From Lingula anatina (taxonomy: Eukaryota; Brachiopoda; Lingulata; Lingulida; Lingulidae), in assembly GCF_001039355.2 (NCBI RefSeq), contig NW_019773681.1, positions 229,699 to 293,698 of the forward strand: a stretch of 64,000 nucleotides of DNA, given 5' to 3'. Within the stretch, counting starts at the first letter, position 1. The number at the start of each line of letters is the position of its first letter. The notes below the pieces were generated by a model. The model did not search any database, had not been told where the DNA came from, and saw nothing but the letters and a program-made list of their open reading frames with translations. Made by a program: the position numbers and the translations under genes. This document shows positions 60,420 through 64,000 of the stretch, in pieces.

Positions 60420-63108
60420 TATGTTCAGAGGTAAGACAGCCCAGATGGTTGACCGCCTAATAAATTTATATCTAAATCCATGTACTATTTACGTGACAGT
60501 AACATAGCCACTGACCGACTTTATTTTTAAGATATCATTTTTAAGATATTAAAATATCAATGTACTTGCATGCCCCCCCCCAACACACACACACACTAAC
60601 ACCAAACACACACGCACATGTAATTCGTTTAAAGTTTTCTGTAGATTTAATATAAATAAATTCCTGCAATTATAACGTCTTATTATAGCTATGCATATTC
60701 ATCCAACTCTTCAGGGGATACAAGATAGTGTAATGATAATAAATGTGCACAGACCATTTTTGAGCAAAACCTACGGCAGTTTCTGACCTGAGCAAATTAC
60801 CCAAAACATGTTCCTTTTTGTTTATTTAGCCTAAAAAATTTTTTTCTGAAACGCACTTCCTAGAGAGAATTTTCACCAAATTCAATAAAAGAAAAACGTT
60901 AATCCTTAAAACCAAGATATATGTTCTATTCTGTTCTTTATTTATTTCTCTATCTATTTATTTATTTATTTATTTATTTATTTTAAGACCAAAGTGGGAT
61001 TTTCGCATTTTGTATTGACATAACTTCAGAATAACAAAAACTTTCCAACTTTACTGCAATGCTTTGATGTCTGTAAGATGGTTTCGAGATTATTTTCGCT
61101 AGGTTGTCATTCAATTTAGAATTGCGTTGGAAAGAATTATTATCGACAATTTCCTATTTCATCAACATTAGCAGATCGAGTGGAAAAAAATATAAGGTGA
61201 TTATTGGATTATCCCGTGGAATTGTCAAAAAAAAAGGGAGAAAGTAAAGAAAAAGAAGAGAAAAAGAAGCATATATTTTAACAATATATTTGCACGACAG
61301 TGGTTTGTATAAGGTAACATTTTAATGCAAAAAAAAGAAAAAGGAAAAATACATTGTCGTTTGTATCTGGAATGTTTAATGAGATCATTCTATTTACAAC
61401 TTGATTTGGTATAAATTGGTGTCCTGATCAACAATTTTAGAGTCACGACAAAATTAACATAAACATAATCAACTATTTGTTTGTTTAAATGACCGAACCT
61501 GAATATTTCGTCGCCTTCGGTTCTCTTATTGTCTTTAGATAGTCTCTGATGACCTAATAAAGGGCCGTTTCAGCCTTTGTCAGATAAGATTCCAATCCCA
61601 GAGTAACAATAGTCATTTTCAAGGCAACGGCGCATCTAAACGCGTCAGGCAAACTCATCAGATATTAGGGCTACAGGTATAACAGTGATTCTACCTTGAG
61701 ACGCTGTAATGTTGGAATGGCCGTTACTTTCAAGTGTGCGGCTCATCCCTCAAAAAGTGACTCAATGAGTCAAGACAGTGGCGCATATTACATGCCGTGT
61801 AATATTTCTTTGCCGCGTAATAAGTAAGCCTGACTTGCCGCATTATTTTTGATGTTTTATATTACGGTACCCTCCATTGTGACCAGTTATCAATAATATT
61901 TAAAACTGATGTGAAATAGTTGCCCAAATATTACCCACTATGTACAGCTGTAGGCAATGCCAGAATTCCATATCTTTTTTGTTTTTTCAAAATCGGACGA
62001 AGAACCCCTTAAACACTACAGTCAGTCTGAGAGAGACTCTGATTTCTTGAATACACGGGACAAATGTCGATTGATAACCTCAAGCAGTTTTGAAACATGA
62101 TCATCATGGCCGCGTGGAAGTTACAGTCAGGAGCAAAATGCCGTACCACAGCAAATTATATGCACGATTTAAAACTATTTCTGAAATTAAATCCACCGTA
62201 AAGAAAATGACAATCAACCACAAAGCGCTCGAAATTGAGCCACAAGCTTAAGGCATCAGATCGTTGCCAGCCAAGCAAAATCCCAACTATGCGCATTTTC
62301 TCTTAAAGCATACAGGTAGCGTTCAAAACTTGGCGTACATGTATATAAACTCTTCAGGGGTAAATAAATTGTGTGATTAAATATACCGTGGCACAATGGC
62401 CGTTATTACACTTTCAAGGGCATAAATTATCCATGGATATCAAAATCTTGCTACCTGCGTCAAAAACAAAGCTCAAAATTACCTACATCTTGGGTTTAAT
62501 CTCGAACATTCTATACACGAGGTATAGACTGCCTTGAGAGATTTGCACAGTTGCCAGTGTGACAGGAACGGTAGTCCTGGGTAAATAATAAGTGTTTTGT
62601 TAGCGAATGTCGTCTTTCAGAGCTTTAAAAGGTATTTTGAAAAACGTTCAAATTGTCATACTTTGTTAGGGCGCTGTTCCCTAATGACGAATGCCAATAC
62701 TGAAGAATCAAAATACTACATGTAGAATCGATGGTGCCGATTGCCTCAAGAAACAGGAAAGCCGATAATGTTCATCTTTCCACTACATGGTTTTCAAAAA
62801 TATATATATACAAGCACACTTGCACACGCGTGCGTAGTAGGTTGTGGTTGGTTCTGGTTTTCATTCCCTGACCATGTGATGGTTTTCTATACCAAGTTTT
62901 GGTTTTCATTTGTCGCACGCTTGAAGCACTTGCCTATTTTGTATACCATTTTGCTGTTCCCTTTTGACTTTCAAGAAAGTAGACTGAATTAGTTATTTAG
63001 GACGCCAATATACACACTGAGATAGGCTGCTGCATTCAAAAAGTGTCGAGCGCCTTTAGAGGCAGAGGGACAGTGATATTTCTCATAAAAGTAGAAACCA
63101 TGAATATG
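60420..63108. other. Spacer between gene C and the SAM-domain gene
   Basis: AT-rich, with C and CA runs near 60575-60615 and an ATTT run at 60955. Probably partly 3' UTR of the minus-strand SAM gene. A single GTGTGACAGGAACGGTAGTC motif at 62558 is a MITE remnant. No gene recognised. Confidence 0.4.
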
Positions 63109-63365
63109 TTATTGGGGCCTCCATCCACGTACAAACTGCATCAGTTTCCGCGCGTGAAAAGGCTTCATGTCAAACTCGTCCTGCAGTATGTCTTCCTCCA
63201 ATGCCGCCAGAAGGGTCCCGTCAATATCGTTATCTCTGAACGCAGGAATATATTGGTCCATTTTCAACACCTTCAGACAACTGGCGACTTCGTCTATTGA
63301 AAGGGAAGTGACGTCATGCGGAATTTCCGCGAAGCTTTGGTAGACCGGGTCGGAAGAGCTTTCGT
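63109..63365 (-). CDS. SAM-domain adaptor, GAREM-like: last exon
   Basis: Encodes 85 residues from DESSSDPVYQSFAEIP to GWRPQ and TAA. From about VTSLSIDEVASCLKVLKMDQ to KLMQFVRGWRP it has the five-helix pattern of a SAM domain, with the typical IDGTLLAALEEDIL hydrophobic core. A SAM domain at the very C-terminus ending in MQF..GWRP resembles GAREM-type adaptors, which link growth-factor receptors to GRB2 and ERK signalling. The acceptor GAATACAG and phase 1 match the preceding exon. The N-terminal CABIT-type region would lie outside the window, so the family name is an inference. Confidence 0.7.
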
Positions 63366-63828
63366 CTGTATTCGGCATATATGGAAATGGAATTTCACAA
63401 TAAAATTCTAACAATGACAATGAAGGTAAACCGCATCTTCAAACTAAATGTTTTTTCTTTTGCCATCAAGACGTTTCATATGACTTAGGCCTATTTTTTG
63501 ATGAGGGATCTGAACGTTAACGTAGAAAATACTGAAAGCCTCTTCAAGAACGTTTAACTTTTTATCACTGAGAGACAAGACAAATACAATTTATTCCAAC
63601 GTAATTATAATAGGTTAAAAATTCTTACATTTCACGGTAAGCCAAGATGCTAGACATTTTGTTAAAATAAGTCCGCCTATTCCTAATGAATGACAGGAAA
63701 TTAAAATATCTAGATTCATTATAAGGGCTATTAGCCAATATCTGATTTTAAAGCATTAATTCATGAACAAACAGTAACCAACAACATCAACAATAATATT
63801 ATAATAATTAAAATGATTTTTTCCTCAC
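63366..63828. other. Last intron of the SAM-domain gene
   Basis: AT-rich, no feature recognised. Confidence 0.6.
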
Positions 63829-64000
63829 CTTTGAACGGTTGTGAGTCCGATCTCTTCAACTCGACCACCGGCGGTTTAGTTGGCAGGTCAACCACGGGGG
63901 GAGTTGAGTTCGAGACGGGGGGCTGGAAAGGCTTCACCGTCCCGCGGGGGATGTCGTTCACATAGGGTGGCCCCTCCGAGAGTTCCTCGTACACCCGATC
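63829..64000 (-). CDS. SAM-domain adaptor, GAREM-like: penultimate exon (runs off the window)
   Basis: Reads DRVYEELSEGPPYVNDIPRG, then a proline-rich stretch (PPVVDLPTKPPVVELKR), ending in phase 1 at donor GTGAGG. YVND fits the GRB2 SH2 consensus (phospho-Tyr-x-Asn) and the proline-rich part could bind SH3 domains, in keeping with an adaptor. The frame is open to the window edge, so upstream exons are missing here. Confidence 0.7.

Overview
The window is animal nuclear DNA. Its genes are split by GT-AG introns, its spacers are long and AT-rich, and it is full of microsatellites and short palindromic transposons (MITEs). The repeat content, the high allelic variation and the gene content suit a marine invertebrate, possibly amphioxus-like, but the species cannot be fixed from the sequence alone. 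There are two assembly gaps (26670-27547 and 54407-54930). Several lone n bases mark contig joins, and two of these sit beside near-identical 1.5 kb duplications that look like unmerged haplotypes.

The main content is a tandem array of three paralogous SLC22-type organic ion transporter genes, all on the minus strand. Gene A runs 4307-11578 (possible extra last exon at 324-390), gene B 18889-34242 and gene C 46498-53081. I rebuilt each by splicing exons on the genomic sequence. All three share the same intron positions and phases, and exons 3, 4, 5, 7 and 8 have identical lengths (104, 155, 169, 224 and 185 nt). Predicted proteins are about 534 or 555 aa (A), 566 aa (B) and 571 aa (C). B and C have a separate small last exon ending in a PDZ-ligand-like tail (TSI or TSL). 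C has a plausible TATA promoter with two non-coding 5' exons at 57.1-57.8 kb.

Inside the large second intron of gene B, on the opposite strand, lies an intact intronless gene for a 430 aa type II membrane protein with a DxD-type motif (29493-30785), probably a Golgi glycosyltransferase-like enzyme. At the right edge are the last two coding exons of a minus-strand gene with a proline-rich segment, a YVND motif and a C-terminal SAM domain ending in GWRP, resembling GAREM adaptors.

The rest is intronic and intergenic DNA filled with MITEs. Many have TTA/TAA target duplications typical of PIF/Harbinger elements. Others form families with CAGGCCCGTAGCCAG, CAGGGGCGGAT, CAGGGGCGTAACCAG or CCCAGCAAACACAG termini. 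The most unusual point is that two different Harbinger-like MITEs in gene C lie exactly at 5' splice sites, using the TAA inside GTAAG as target and supplying the +5 G of the donor. Four further donors in the cluster have a MITE end within about 20 bp.
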